Below are positions 52,209-61,623 of a stretch of 64,000 nt of DNA, one piece after another; the stretch's first letter is position 1, and each line of letters opens with the position of its first letter. A program made the translations under genes and the position numbers. Below the pieces are notes generated by a model that was given only the letters and a program-made list of their open reading frames with translations, had not been told where the DNA came from and did no database searches. The stretch spans positions 17,108-81,107 of the forward strand of contig DDVI01000117.1 of assembly GCA_002345205.1 (NCBI GenBank), given 5' to 3'. The stretch is from Bdellovibrionaceae bacterium UBA2316. Its GTDB lineage: Bacteria > Bdellovibrionota > Bdellovibrionia > Bdellovibrionales > Bdellovibrionaceae.

Positions 52209-53083
52209 TCAATATTCTGCGCTTGTTCCTTAAGTTTTTCGATCAAGCCCTTTGCCTCGACCACATGTTGGGTGATCTTAGAACTTTGAGACTTCGAGCC
52301 TATAGTATTAATTTCCCTGAGTAGTTCTTGCGTGTAAAAGTCTATTTTCTTTCCGTTAGAATTTTTAGACAAAAGGAGGTTTTTATAGTTACGGATGTGC
52401 TCTTCAAGACGCTGAATCTCTTCGGCGATATCTGATTTCTCAGTCCAGAAGAACAGTTCCTGCTGAAACTTAATATCGTCGATATTTTCAACTAACCCTT
52501 TGTTTTTGATTTTTTCCTTTAACCTTTGAGAAACCTCAAGATTATGTATCTCTTTTAGACTCTTAACACTGTCGACTTCATCACTTAATTTTGAAAGCAA
52601 ACTCAGAAATTCTTTCTTTAGAGACTGACCTTCGCGCACTCGCTCTGCCAGGCAGAGTTTAGCCGATTCTTTCAATAGACTGATAACCTCGCCACGTTCA
52701 GCTTTTGACAATTCGACTTCTTCTTTAACTTTTAAAACCGGAGCGGATGAGATGATTTGATTTAGGTGAATCTCACTTTTTAATTTAAGTCGTTTATTTA
52801 AAGCCTGCAATTCCTTATGAATTTTATCCGCTAGACCGAAATTAATTTCAACTCCAGAAATTTCATTACTCGTTTTCACTTTGCGATTACAAAAAATATC
52901 AATCGTTCCGCGGGCAAAAAAATCCGGCAAGATTCTGCGGAACTCAGATTCTATGGCCACATACTCTTTCGGCATATGAAAACGAAGCTCTAAAAAACGA
53001 CCATTTACGGATTTGATATTAAGTTCGATTTGAAAATTCTTTAGTTCCTTTTTTGCGGAACCATAGCCAGTCATGCTCTTCAT
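52205..53083 (-). CDS. yicC: YicC/YloC-family endoribonuclease
   Basis: 292 aa from the ATG at 53083; an in-frame start 36 bases upstream is less likely because the family begins M-x-SMTGYG. The N-terminal SMTGYGSAKKEL, SVNGRFLELRFHMP and the C-terminal IDFYTQELLREINTIGSKSQ are characteristic. The family cleaves RNA and works with PNPase-type decay; the pnp gene is also in this window, but 8 kb away. It overlaps gmk by four bases and follows miaA by seven. Confidence 0.92.
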   Translation of the reverse strand: MKSMTGYGSAKKELKNFQIELNIKSVNGRFLELRFHMPKEYVAIESEFRRILPDFFARGTIDIFCNRKVKTSNEISGVEINFGLADKIHKELQALNKRLKLKSEIHLNQIISSAPVLKVKEEVELSKAERGEVISLLKESAKLCLAERVREGQSLKKEFLSLLSKLSDEVDSVKSLKEIHNLEVSQRLKEKIKNKGLVENIDDIKFQQELFFWTEKSDIAEEIQRLEEHIRNYKNLLLSKNSNGKKIDFYTQELLREINTIGSKSQSSKITQHVVEAKGLIEKLKEQAQNIE

Positions 53084-53090
53084 GACGGGA

Positions 53091-54026
53091 TTATGCCAAG
53101 CTTGACACAAAACTGTCAACTACACTTACTTGATCTTCACTTCTATGCAGCCAGTGGATATCTTTATCCCGCTGAAACCATGTTTTTTGCTTTTTAATAA
53201 GCTTCATCGTGTTTTGAGTAATCTCATCAGCCAGAGCATTCAACCCACCTACCGCCGGCTGTTTAGACACATAGGCAACGACCTCTTTATAGCCCACTGA
53301 ATTCAAAGGATCCCACCCGCGCATACCATTTACGAGCAGCGACTCTACCTCTGTTACTAAGCCAGCGTCCAGCAACGCTTTGGTTCTTCGAACTATTATG
53401 TCTCGCAAGATATTTTTGTCTTCACGAACGCCGATCTTAAGCAATGGGTATGGAAAAGGCCGCTGGGACTGACTAAAGTCACTTTGTATTTGAGTCATAG
53501 TTTTGTTTTCCGACCTCATCAGTTGGTACGATCGTTCAATTCGGTAGTGATCATTGCGCGATATTTTTTTAGCAAATTGCGGATCTTGACTCAGGATAAA
53601 ATCGTATAAAAAATCGAAACCTTTCTCGCTAATTAGACGAATGGTTTCATCTTTTACCTGATCTTGAACTACACTCACGGGATACATGCCTTTTTCAATT
53701 GCCTGAAAATAGAAACCCGTTCCACCCACCACAAAAATTATACGTTCTTTTAAAGACTCTAGAGTTGAAAAAAAAAGACGTTCGTATTGTCCGGCTGTAA
53801 TCGTATCAGGAAAATCAACCACACTATAAAGGTAATGAGGCCTACGCTTAAGCTCTGCCGCTGATGGCTTATTGCTGCCTATATCGACATGTTTATAAAT
53901 CTGCACGCTATCGCAGTTAACAATACAGCTATCAGGAAATTTAGCCGCCTGCTCTAGCGCCCAGTATGACTTCCCTGCCCCAGTGGGCCCCTGTACAAAG
54001 ATTACGTGCTTAGTTGATGCGGCCAA
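53091..54026 (-). CDS. miaA: tRNA dimethylallyltransferase
   Basis: 311 aa. Adds dimethylallyl to A37 of tRNAs reading UNN codons. P-loop QGPTGAGKSYWA at 12-23, the DMAPP/tRNA residues in NCDSVQIYKHVDIGSNKP, VVGGTGFYFQA and the late QRDKDIHWLH. Compared with E. coli MiaA, the segment after NSVGYKEVVAY is typical. It overlaps mutL by 17 bases, as miaA and mutL are adjacent in many bacteria. Confidence 0.94.
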   Translation of the reverse strand: MAASTKHVIFVQGPTGAGKSYWALEQAAKFPDSCIVNCDSVQIYKHVDIGSNKPSAAELKRRPHYLYSVVDFPDTITAGQYERLFFSTLESLKERIIFVVGGTGFYFQAIEKGMYPVSVVQDQVKDETIRLISEKGFDFLYDFILSQDPQFAKKISRNDHYRIERSYQLMRSENKTMTQIQSDFSQSQRPFPYPLLKIGVREDKNILRDIIVRRTKALLDAGLVTEVESLLVNGMRGWDPLNSVGYKEVVAYVSKQPAVGGLNALADEITQNTMKLIKKQKTWFQRDKDIHWLHRSEDQVSVVDSFVSSLA

Positions 54027-55845
54027 ATTCTTTCTCGAGATACTTAAATGAAAACTCTAAATTTACCGGTCGACCATGTGGACAGAAACTCGACAATGGA
54101 AATTCATCCATATCAGCGAGCAATCTTTCCATTTCCGAATGACTTAAACTTTGCCCCGCTCGAATCGCCGAATGACACGCCAATGTCGCTACAAAATCTT
54201 TCACGCGATTTTCAAAAACATAGCTAGTTGAAACCGCTTCCGCTTCATTAATAAACTGATTGATCAGCCTAAGAACTGCATTTTCTTTGATTTCCGTTGG
54301 CATACCTAGAATGCAAATTGAACCCGGGCCAGTTTGTTCCCACTCGATTCCGATCTTTGCCAATTGTTCTTGATTCTTTAGCAAGAGTTCGACCTGCTCA
54401 ATTTCAAAATCTAAAGAAATCGGGATTAACATTTTTTGGATTGCGATTGAACCATTTTTATACTGATTCAAAATTCGCTCAAACAAAACACGCTCGTGAG
54501 CCGCATGCTGGTCGACAAGAACCATTTTGTCGGCGCTCTGGCAAACGATGTAGGTCAAATCCACCTGCCCAACGACTTGATATTGCTGCCAATACACACC
54601 GACCGTTTCTTTTTTTGAATCCACGACAGTATTAGGCGAGTAGGTCTCTAGATCAGCACCATGCGACACTGTCGAAATCGTTGAAGCCGAACTTGAAAAC
54701 ATCTGGGACGCCGGGAAAACTTTTTTCTGAAATTGAGCTGTAAATAGCTGCGGATCTTTAAAGCTACTTTGAGTTGAGTGCTGCATTGGAGCCGTACTTA
54801 ACTCAGCACTCGACTGCACACTCGACGGAGACGAAAGGGACATCGCTGGCGCTTCGACGGAGTTTTTCCATGGGCCGCTAGATAACGCTTTTTCCAAAGC
54901 GTGATACACAAGCCTAAATATTTTTTGAGAATCCGTGAATTTCACCTGAGATTTAGCAGGATGAATATTGATATCGACAAAATCTTTAGGGCAATGGATG
55001 TTCACAACAACCCGCGGATATTCGCCATGCATAAGTAAGTTTTTAAACGCTTCCATGACAGCACTTTGTATCATTTTGTCTTGCACCCAGCGGTTTTGAA
55101 CAAACACCCAAATATTCTTACTGTTCTTTTCTACATCATAGGGACTCATGAAGACAGCTTCTAGTTCAAATCCATCGACTTGCTTTTTAGTCGTGAAAAC
55201 CTTCTCACTTCCAAACAACCATTGCGCACGCTCACTTAAACTTTTGGCTGCTGGCGTTTGAAAAATCAACTTCTGACCATCAAAAACTTTGAATTCAACG
55301 TTATAGTTAATCATCGCCAGCGCCTTTATGACCTGCTTGATTAAGCTATGCTCATAACTGGCTGTTTTTAAGAATTTTATTCGAACCGGCGTGTTTTCAA
55401 ACAGCTGCGACACACGCACCAACGTTCCGACCGACAACTGCGTTGTCGTTACCTCTGACTTTTCCCCAAACTTAGATTGAATTTTATGCGCGATCTTTGC
55501 ATCCGGTTGACGCGAAATCAGTACAAAGTCAGAAACGGCTGAAATAGACGCCAAAGCTTCGCCGCGGAAGCCATAACTTGATAGATCCCATATATCTTCG
55601 TATTCACTGATTTTAGAGGTACTATGGCGGTCTAAAGCTAATGCTAATTCCTTGGGATCAATGCCTCGACCGTTGTCCTGAACTAATATATCTCGGCCAC
55701 CATTATCAAAACGAACTTCAATTTTTGTGGAACCAGCATCGATGGCATTTTCTAAAAGTTCTTTAACTAAATGCGAAGGTCGTTCAACAACTTCACCCGC
55801 TGCAATTTGATCAATAACTTGCTTATTTAGATAGCTTATAGACAT
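54010..55845 (-). CDS. mutL: DNA mismatch repair protein MutL with endonuclease motif
   Basis: 611 aa from the ATG at 55845. N-terminal GHKL ATPase: NAIDAG, DNGRGID and YGFRGEALASISAVS. A Ser/Ala/Thr-rich linker of about 100 residues. The C-terminal dimer domain has DQHAAHERVLFE, matching DQHA(x)2E(x)4E, and ACHSA and SFCPHGRP motifs, the metal-binding set of endonuclease-active MutL. This implies MutH-independent repair. It is cotranscribed with miaA downstream and an SH3-barrel gene upstream. Confidence 0.95.
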   Translation of the reverse strand: MSISYLNKQVIDQIAAGEVVERPSHLVKELLENAIDAGSTKIEVRFDNGGRDILVQDNGRGIDPKELALALDRHSTSKISEYEDIWDLSSYGFRGEALASISAVSDFVLISRQPDAKIAHKIQSKFGEKSEVTTTQLSVGTLVRVSQLFENTPVRIKFLKTASYEHSLIKQVIKALAMINYNVEFKVFDGQKLIFQTPAAKSLSERAQWLFGSEKVFTTKKQVDGFELEAVFMSPYDVEKNSKNIWVFVQNRWVQDKMIQSAVMEAFKNLLMHGEYPRVVVNIHCPKDFVDINIHPAKSQVKFTDSQKIFRLVYHALEKALSSGPWKNSVEAPAMSLSSPSSVQSSAELSTAPMQHSTQSSFKDPQLFTAQFQKKVFPASQMFSSSASTISTVSHGADLETYSPNTVVDSKKETVGVYWQQYQVVGQVDLTYIVCQSADKMVLVDQHAAHERVLFERILNQYKNGSIAIQKMLIPISLDFEIEQVELLLKNQEQLAKIGIEWEQTGPGSICILGMPTEIKENAVLRLINQFINEAEAVSTSYVFENRVKDFVATLACHSAIRAGQSLSHSEMERLLADMDEFPLSSFCPHGRPVNLEFSFKYLEKEFGRIN

Positions 55846-55879
55846 AAAATCTCTTAACAACGATGATAGGACATTTCAA

Positions 55880-56773
55880 CTAAAACTCATACAGAGTCGA
55901 TAGGTTAACTCCCACATATTGCTTAGATTCAATATAGTATTTTACGTCGGCCCGCAGACCAAAAATGCCTATTCTCGTAGCAGCACCTAAACGAAATAGC
56001 ACACCAAAATTCATATCATCCAGCACGTAGGAATCATTTCCCACTCCGGCTGGATTTTTCAAGCTGACCTGAAAATGCGAATACTTAACCAGGGGACCAA
56101 AACCATAGCTAGCCATAAAATCGTGAGCCAAAGGAATGATGGTATCAAAGGTAAATTGAACATTGATAATCTGACCGGAGGTCGGCTGCCCAGTGATCTT
56201 TTCGTAATAGGCCGGCGCCCCTGAATGATACAAAATAGCCAGGTCCGTCGACATTTCACCAGTAAACAAAGTATTAAAACCCACTAAGCGATAGCCAAAA
56301 AACAAAATATTATCACTACGCGTATTAGACATCGTGTCTTCGATGTAGTTTTGCTGCTCGAAAACAACGCCTTGATAACGCGAAACATAGATCGGTTTCA
56401 AAGTTCTCTTTCTAGGTTCTTTTTTAACTTCGGATCTAGCTTCACCAGGCTTCTTTTTCACCGACTGAGCCGCCTGGCCCGAAGTAATTTTTACCTCTGA
56501 AGAGGAAATAAACCCATCTTTGTCTTTAGCAAAACGGATGCGATGAAAACCTAAATCAAATTTCTGTTTAGAAACACGATAGTACGTTCCTGTTTTTAAA
56601 GTGGCTAGAATAGGAGAATCGAAATCAGGCTGAGCATACACATACGGATATTCACCAACAATTTCAACAATCACCGTTGCGGCTGGAGGTGGCGCTACCG
56701 GCTGCGCCTGTGCCTGCATCTGCGCCCCTGGCCATGCCAAAAAGGTCATCAGAAATGCTAAGACTACAACCAT
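55880..56773 (-). CDS. SH3-domain outer-membrane barrel protein, unknown function
   Basis: 297 aa from an ATG at 56773; a GTG four codons upstream is also possible. Signal peptide ending near QAQAQP, then an SH3_3-like domain at about 35-90 (YVYAQPDFDSPILATLKTGT, GFISSSEV), a Lys/Glu-rich linker and about 170 residues of amphipathic strands ending in LSTLYEF, a terminal Phe as in outer-membrane barrels. The SH3 part may touch peptidoglycan. Its start overlaps the GT2 stop by ten bases, and mutL follows 34 bases after its stop. Confidence 0.7.
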   Translation of the reverse strand: MVVVLAFLMTFLAWPGAQMQAQAQPVAPPPAATVIVEIVGEYPYVYAQPDFDSPILATLKTGTYYRVSKQKFDLGFHRIRFAKDKDGFISSSEVKITSGQAAQSVKKKPGEARSEVKKEPRKRTLKPIYVSRYQGVVFEQQNYIEDTMSNTRSDNILFFGYRLVGFNTLFTGEMSTDLAILYHSGAPAYYEKITGQPTSGQIINVQFTFDTIIPLAHDFMASYGFGPLVKYSHFQVSLKNPAGVGNDSYVLDDMNFGVLFRLGAATRIGIFGLRADVKYYIESKQYVGVNLSTLYEF

Positions 56774-57465
56774 CGTATTTGCCACACTTTATAGAAAGCT
56801 TCTAAAACGATCTTCATAGACATTTTGCTTTTGCCTACGCGACGATCTTCGAAAATAATAGGAACTTCTTTACACTTAAAACCTTTGCGACTGGCTTTGT
56901 ATTTAAGCTCAATTTGAAAGCTATATCCATTAGATGTTACAGAGTCTAAATCAATTTTCTCTAAAACATCACGGCGCCAAGAATTAAAACCACCTGTCCA
57001 ATCGTTAATTGGATATCCAAGAATAATTCGGGAATACAAACTGCCACCACGGGAAATAATTTTTCTCATCAGGCCCCAGTCTACGGTTCCGCCACCGGCC
57101 ACATACCGTGATCCAATCACAAAGTCGTACTCATTCCAATTATTCACATGCAGAGCTAAATCCACTGGGCGATGAGAAAAGTCAGCATCCATTTCGATTA
57201 AATGAGTGTAGCCTTTTTCCAAACCCCACTTGAAGCCCGCAATGTACGCGCGACCAAGTCCTTCTTTTTTCATTCGAGTGAGCAAGTGCACGTGCCCCGG
57301 AAACTCGCTCATCAAACCTTCAACTATTTTACCCGTTCCGTCTGGCGAACTATCATCAGCCACCAGAACATGAAGATTCAACTTCTGCTCCAAAACGGCC
57401 CGCACGATAGCATCGATGTTTTCTTTTTCGTTATACGTAGGAATGATGACTAGACCCTTTGACAT
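56764..57465 (-). CDS. Polyprenol monophosphomannose synthase-like GT2 glycosyltransferase
   Basis: 233 aa. DPM1-like: IIPTYNEKENI near the N-terminus, VADDSSPDGTG, the metal-binding MDADFSHRP, GSRYVAGGG and GYSFQIELKYKA, then a C-terminal FEDRRVGKSKMS. There are no transmembrane helices, so it is the catalytic domain only. It would transfer a sugar from a nucleotide to a polyprenol phosphate on the cytoplasmic face. The sugar cannot be told. It begins the GT2-barrel-mutL-miaA-yicC-gmk-rpoZ-rel chain. Confidence 0.88.
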   Translation of the reverse strand: MSKGLVIIPTYNEKENIDAIVRAVLEQKLNLHVLVADDSSPDGTGKIVEGLMSEFPGHVHLLTRMKKEGLGRAYIAGFKWGLEKGYTHLIEMDADFSHRPVDLALHVNNWNEYDFVIGSRYVAGGGTVDWGLMRKIISRGGSLYSRIILGYPINDWTGGFNSWRRDVLEKIDLDSVTSNGYSFQIELKYKASRKGFKCKEVPIIFEDRRVGKSKMSMKIVLEAFYKVWQIRWL

Positions 57466-57514
57466 AGGGCAATCTTATTATAATTTCAGGTGGATTCAAG
57501 CAGTTATTCGATTT

Positions 57515-57943
57515 TTATAAAGCAGAAAGTTCTTCTGTAGTCCGTGAGGTCTTTTTTAGCCCCCTGTCTGCTGTCTTAACTTCCCTTCTTTTAGGCAGCG
57601 ATAGCGGAAAGAAAATAGTTTTAATAGGATCGGCTTTGCGCTCATCCATTTTTGCTTTCACCATTTGGCACGCAACTTCAGGATTACGTTTGTAAATCAC
57701 GGGGTCAAAACCGCATTCGTGGCAAATAAGAGACATCCTCCAACGAATTTTAATCGCTAATTCAATAGCAAATAAATTGGCCACAAAAATTACAAAAACA
57801 ATGGGATCGATTTGATAACGGAATAAGTAATTAAGAGCCATAGCACCCACAAAGGCTCCTAAAACATTTAGGACACCTAATCGCTTTCGCTTGAAATAAA
57901 CCTTGGGAGATCGGCAGAATGCGCAAAAACCGCTATGACTCAT
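57515..57943 (-). CDS. Small membrane protein with two CxxC pairs
   Basis: 142 aa, using the ATG at 57943 so that it begins MSHSGFCAFCRSPKVYF; starts up to 60 bases upstream are in frame and cannot be excluded. FCAFC and ICHECG, about 60 residues apart, could form a zinc ribbon split by two hydrophobic segments (LNVLGAFVGAMALNYLF and IDPIVFVIFVANLFAIEL). The C-terminal part is basic. No family recognised. It lies 49 bases before the GT2 gene and may be the first gene of that operon. Confidence 0.6.
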   Translation of the reverse strand: MSHSGFCAFCRSPKVYFKRKRLGVLNVLGAFVGAMALNYLFRYQIDPIVFVIFVANLFAIELAIKIRWRMSLICHECGFDPVIYKRNPEVACQMVKAKMDERKADPIKTIFFPLSLPKRREVKTADRGLKKTSRTTEELSAL

Positions 57944-58077
57944 ACACTCAGTATAAACCATTGTGAGCCCTGTCCGATGTAATTTTGATTGAAATCTAGA
58001 CACAGCTTAGGTCTAGATTTTAGGTAAAAGTTTTTAGCGCATTTAATGGTTTAGGAAAGTAATCTAAACTAAAAACA

Positions 58078-58725
58078 ATGACGACATCTAGATTTTTTCT
58101 AAGTATTTTATTGTTTCTTGCAGTTACCCATCAAGCTTGGTCGCAAACCTATGAAACCGAAGAGTACTCGTACGAAGAGTTACTTGATAAAATTAAAACT
58201 AAACAAAAAAAATATATCAAAAAAACCGCAGCGACCCCATGGGATCAAATCTACATTTACCCGTCTTTTGCTGTCATCCAAGCTTATACAAAAATTGCAG
58301 ATGGATTATCCCCTAGTTTCTACCATAGCGGACTGCAGATCTCCCTGGGCATGGATCTATTTTCTGAACATTGGTACTCAGAAACTGCATTTAGAAACTT
58401 TGGCGCCAGCAAAGTAGAATCTAAAGAACTATTCCTAAAAGAACTCGATTTCAAAATAGGTCACAAAAATACGATCACTGGTGCGCTTGAATATAGAATT
58501 GCCCTTGGTGTAAGCACACGAACAATACGCTTATCTGATGAAATAGCCGGCATCCATCAAGAGTCTAAAAATCCTGCTTTCATTTCTTCGTTTGGACTAC
58601 TTTCAAGCTTACCCAACTCGCCTTTGTTGTTGGGTTTAGAGTTTAATTATCGTAGTCTTTTAGTAGCAAATGATTTTGATAAGGGATCCATGGGATTAAA
58701 CTTTATATTTATGGGATACTTTTAG
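58078..58725 (+). CDS. Secreted, predicted outer-membrane protein, unknown function
   Basis: 215 aa. Signal peptide (FFLSILLFLAVTHQAWSQ), a charged stretch of 25 residues (EEYSYEELLDKIKTKQKK) and then beta strands with many aromatic residues, ending in FIFMGYF. The terminal Phe and alternation suggest a small barrel. No ribosome site is seen before the ATG. The next gene follows 18 bases after the stop and the third after another 45, so the three may be cotranscribed. Confidence 0.6.
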   Translation: MTTSRFFLSILLFLAVTHQAWSQTYETEEYSYEELLDKIKTKQKKYIKKTAATPWDQIYIYPSFAVIQAYTKIADGLSPSFYHSGLQISLGMDLFSEHWYSETAFRNFGASKVESKELFLKELDFKIGHKNTITGALEYRIALGVSTRTIRLSDEIAGIHQESKNPAFISSFGLLSSLPNSPLLLGLEFNYRSLLVANDFDKGSMGLNFIFMGYF

Positions 58726-58743
58726 ATGGGGCGCATTTAAAGC

Positions 58744-59295
58744 ATGAGTTTTTTCAGCAACCTCCAATACAAAACTAAAAAAAGTGTTGTATTCCTTATT
58801 TGGTTTTTTAAAAACCCAATCGAGCACATCAAACGATTACCTCGCTGGTCGCTGCGAAATATATTGTTAGTTCATTTTTTATTCTCGGTCGTTTCTGGAA
58901 CGATCGCAGGCTTAATCAGTTTAAAATTTTGGAATATTTTATTTGGCGTTCTCGCCTTCCCGTTTATTTCCATGACTTTAACGTTGGTTCTTTCCAGTTT
59001 TATTTATTATTATTTCCAAGTTTTTGAAAAAAAGTCGGTGGATTTTGTGCAGCTTCTATCAGTGGTTGTATTTGCTAACTTCCCATTTTTTGTTTTTCAA
59101 ATTGCGTCGAATTATGTTCCGATAATTAGCATCGTGGGTCTTTTGTTTACGGGCATGTTACTGATTGTTGGTTTGACAGAAAATTTTAAAATGACAAAAC
59201 GTCGGGCGATCCGCTTAGTAGGGACATTATGGTTTCTTATTTTCCTTGTGTGGTTAAGCAATCGCTTTAGTGTCGAAAAACTAGACACGTTCTAG
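58744..59295 (+). CDS. Membrane protein, Yip1-like
   Basis: 183 aa. About five transmembrane helices (NILLVHFLFSVVSGTIAGL, ILFGVLAFPFISMTLTLVL, LSVVVFANFPFFVFQI and two after it). The Yip1-like pattern, with a conserved Pro in the middle helices (ANFPFF), is weak but suggestive. The N-terminal 35 residues are basic and amphipathic (FFKNPIEHIKRLPRW). No catalytic residues are seen. Its role cannot be told; it is sandwiched between two secreted-protein genes. Confidence 0.55.
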   Translation: MSFFSNLQYKTKKSVVFLIWFFKNPIEHIKRLPRWSLRNILLVHFLFSVVSGTIAGLISLKFWNILFGVLAFPFISMTLTLVLSSFIYYYFQVFEKKSVDFVQLLSVVVFANFPFFVFQIASNYVPIISIVGLLFTGMLLIVGLTENFKMTKRRAIRLVGTLWFLIFLVWLSNRFSVEKLDTF

Positions 59296-59340
59296 TCTTA
59301 TCACCTATTCTATCGGTAATTCGAAAAAAAGGGCGTGGCC

Positions 59341-59892
59341 ATGAAAACAGTTTTAGCTGGATTAATTTCTTTTTTATTTCTTTTTTCATATGCATTAGCT
59401 CAAGACAAAAAAACAGCGATTGAAAAACCAAAAGCTCAGTCAAAATCGCAAAAAGAAACAGTTTGTCTCTATGCTGCCCGTCTTGGAAAAACAGACTTTC
59501 TAAAGCAAATCAAGGTAGCAAAAACACCTACGTACGAAGCCGAGCTTAGAAAAATGTTTAGCGTCGATTCATTCAGTGAAGTAGATAAACTGTTTAGCCT
59601 AGTCGGTACCGATGCCATTGATATATCGAAAGTGGATTTAGATAGGGATGGAATAATGGATTACATGCTTCACCGTAAAGAAGGATCTATTCAATGCGGA
59701 GCCGTTGCCGTCTTACTAGGACGAAAGGATTATCATGTTGAAATCGCAGGCGTGCCCGATTTCAACACCTGTGAACTGACAGCTGGCATCTACACTCACA
59801 AAAACACGCCGTATTTAGTTTTTTCCACAAACAATGAACTTTCTATTCAAGAAATAAAAAAGAACAAACTATCTGAACTGTGCGTTCTTTAA
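59341..59892 (+). CDS. Secreted protein of unknown function
   Basis: 183 aa from the ATG at 59341; a GTG two codons upstream is also possible. Signal peptide (VLAGLISFLFLFSYALAQD), a Lys-rich linker, then a compact domain with four Cys (ETVCLYAA, QCGAVAV, NTCELT and ELCVL) and a DLDRDGIMDYML segment that resembles an EF-hand-like or VCBS-like calcium loop. No family recognised. The stop overlaps the dut stop by four bases. Confidence 0.55.
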   Translation: MKTVLAGLISFLFLFSYALAQDKKTAIEKPKAQSKSQKETVCLYAARLGKTDFLKQIKVAKTPTYEAELRKMFSVDSFSEVDKLFSLVGTDAIDISKVDLDRDGIMDYMLHRKEGSIQCGAVAVLLGRKDYHVEIAGVPDFNTCELTAGIYTHKNTPYLVFSTNNELSIQEIKKNKLSELCVL

Positions 59893-60329
59893 TTACGTCC
59901 CGTTGAACCAAACCCACCGGCGCCTCGTTCCGTCGCTCCCAAATCAGTTACTAATTCTAGTTCTGCTTGAATAATTGGACATACTACCAGCTGAGCAATG
60001 CGTTCTTGATCCTGAATCTCGACTGTTTCTTGGCTTAGATTAATAACGATAATTTTAACTTCGCCACGATAGTCTGCATCGATTGTTCCTGGAGTGTTAA
60101 GCAATGTCATACCTTGCTTAATTGCCCAACCACTGCGAGGACGTGCTTGAATTTCAAAGCCTTCTGGAATTTCAAATGATAAACCAGTTGGAACCAAAAC
60201 GCGCTCCATAGGTTTAACCATCATCGGCTTTTCAATCTGCGCACGCACATCAAGACCGCTTGAGCCACGAGATTGATAGGCTGGCAATTCACCTTTAAAA
60301 TTAACTAATTTTTTGATTTTAACCTTCAT
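59889..60329 (-). CDS. dut: Deoxyuridine 5'-triphosphate nucleotidohydrolase
   Basis: 146 aa. Hydrolyses dUTP to dUMP, keeping uracil out of DNA and feeding dTMP synthesis. Trimeric dUTPase motifs in order: SRGSSGLDVRA, RPRSGWAIKQG, NTPGTIDADYRGE, RIAQLVV and the C-terminal RGAGGFGSTG lid. All five are present. It lies 16 bases after the M16 peptidase stop. Confidence 0.96.
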   Translation of the reverse strand: MKVKIKKLVNFKGELPAYQSRGSSGLDVRAQIEKPMMVKPMERVLVPTGLSFEIPEGFEIQARPRSGWAIKQGMTLLNTPGTIDADYRGEVKIIVINLSQETVEIQDQERIAQLVVCPIIQAELELVTDLGATERGAGGFGSTGRN

Positions 60330-60345
60330 GCCCCACTCCTTATAT

Positions 60346-61617
60346 CTATGAATTCATCCACCAAGAATTTTTTGATTCCACATTCGGGCCAACTAAGGCA
60401 CCCGACAGCAAATCCAACTCTAAGTGATGTTCTAAGTATTCGTGAACAGAATCCACGCTAATTTTTGAAATCATTTTCTGAATATCTGTAACGGTTTTTG
60501 GTTTTTGAAAAATCAATTCATTGATTGCGATACTATTCATGCGATTTTCAACATCATCTGAACCAAGCAGAATTGCGCCTTTGATTTGGCTTTTAAAAAA
60601 CTCGACTTCTTTTTTATTCAAACCTTGAGTTTTTAGTTTTCGCAGTTCCTTTTCTGTCGTGGAGACTAGCTCTTTCAACTTTTTCCCATCGCAGGCAGCT
60701 TGAATCGTGATAAACCCACAATCAGACATCGTGTGCAGCTGACTGTGGATGGAATATGCCAAACCTTTTGTTTCACGTACGCTTTGAAATAAACGAGACG
60801 TCATCCCGCCACCCAAAACTGAGTTGATAATAAAGGCTTCCATTCGCAAATCATCGCGGAATGAGGCCGCTGGTAGCGCCATCAATACATGAGTTTGCTC
60901 GGCGTCTTTATTTTTAGCCGTTTTTGATTTCGTGAAAATAGGACGATTAGTACCTAATCGCGGAATATTGTGTTTAACTTTACGTTTTTTTAAATTTTTA
61001 TTTAGAAAATCAACAATACGATCGTGATCTAAATTACCCGCACAACTAATAACCAAGTTCGAACCCTGATAGTTATCATGGTAGTAATTGTAAACATCAG
61101 ACTCTTTAAAACCATACACAGTTTTGATAGAACCTAAAATAGGTTTGCCCACATTGTGACCCTTGTAGACAGGTTCTAATAAGTAATCGTAAATGATATC
61201 ATCTGGCTGATCTTCGCTCATGGCGATTTCTTGAATGATGACGTTCTTTTCGTTCTTGAAGTCTTTTTTTGAAAACTTCATATTTGAAACCAAATCTACC
61301 AAAACATCGAGCGCCGTTTTCCAATCATCTTTTAAGACCAAACCATGGAAACACGTGTGTTCTTTGCTCGTGAACGCATTCAGATCACCGCCCAACGCTT
61401 CTAGTGATTTAGCAATATCAAATGCCGTTCTTTTTTTTGTACCTTTAAATACGATATGTTCTAAGAAATGAGTAATACCAGATAGTTTTTCTGTTTCGTA
61501 CCGTGAACCGACATCCACCCAAACGCCAACAGAAAAGGCCTGCGCCGTAGAGTGGTGCTCTGTAACCAGCGTGGCACCACTCTCTAGCAAAGTTTTTTTA
61601 TATTTTGGGATAGGCAT
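60346..61617 (-). CDS. M16 (pitrilysin-family) zinc peptidase
   Basis: 423 aa. Inverted zinc motif HFLEH near residue 47 with the distal Glu in NVIIQEIAMSEDQPDD near 125. The C-terminal half is the inactive M16 domain, with SVLGGGMTSRLFQSVRETKGLAYS characteristic of the processing-peptidase/PqqL-like group. There is no signal peptide. Genes of this type often follow pnp, as here, six bases after the pnp stop; they were once called ymxG or mpp. Confidence 0.9.
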   Translation of the reverse strand: MPIPKYKKTLLESGATLVTEHHSTAQAFSVGVWVDVGSRYETEKLSGITHFLEHIVFKGTKKRTAFDIAKSLEALGGDLNAFTSKEHTCFHGLVLKDDWKTALDVLVDLVSNMKFSKKDFKNEKNVIIQEIAMSEDQPDDIIYDYLLEPVYKGHNVGKPILGSIKTVYGFKESDVYNYYHDNYQGSNLVISCAGNLDHDRIVDFLNKNLKKRKVKHNIPRLGTNRPIFTKSKTAKNKDAEQTHVLMALPAASFRDDLRMEAFIINSVLGGGMTSRLFQSVRETKGLAYSIHSQLHTMSDCGFITIQAACDGKKLKELVSTTEKELRKLKTQGLNKKEVEFFKSQIKGAILLGSDDVENRMNSIAINELIFQKPKTVTDIQKMISKISVDSVHEYLEHHLELDLLSGALVGPNVESKNSWWMNS

Positions 61618-61623
61618 TCGAGA

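Noticed and set aside
56764..56785. Possible fusion of the GT2 and SH3-barrel genes
   Set aside because: The frames differ and the GT2 stop is clear; the overlap is an ordinary short operon overlap.
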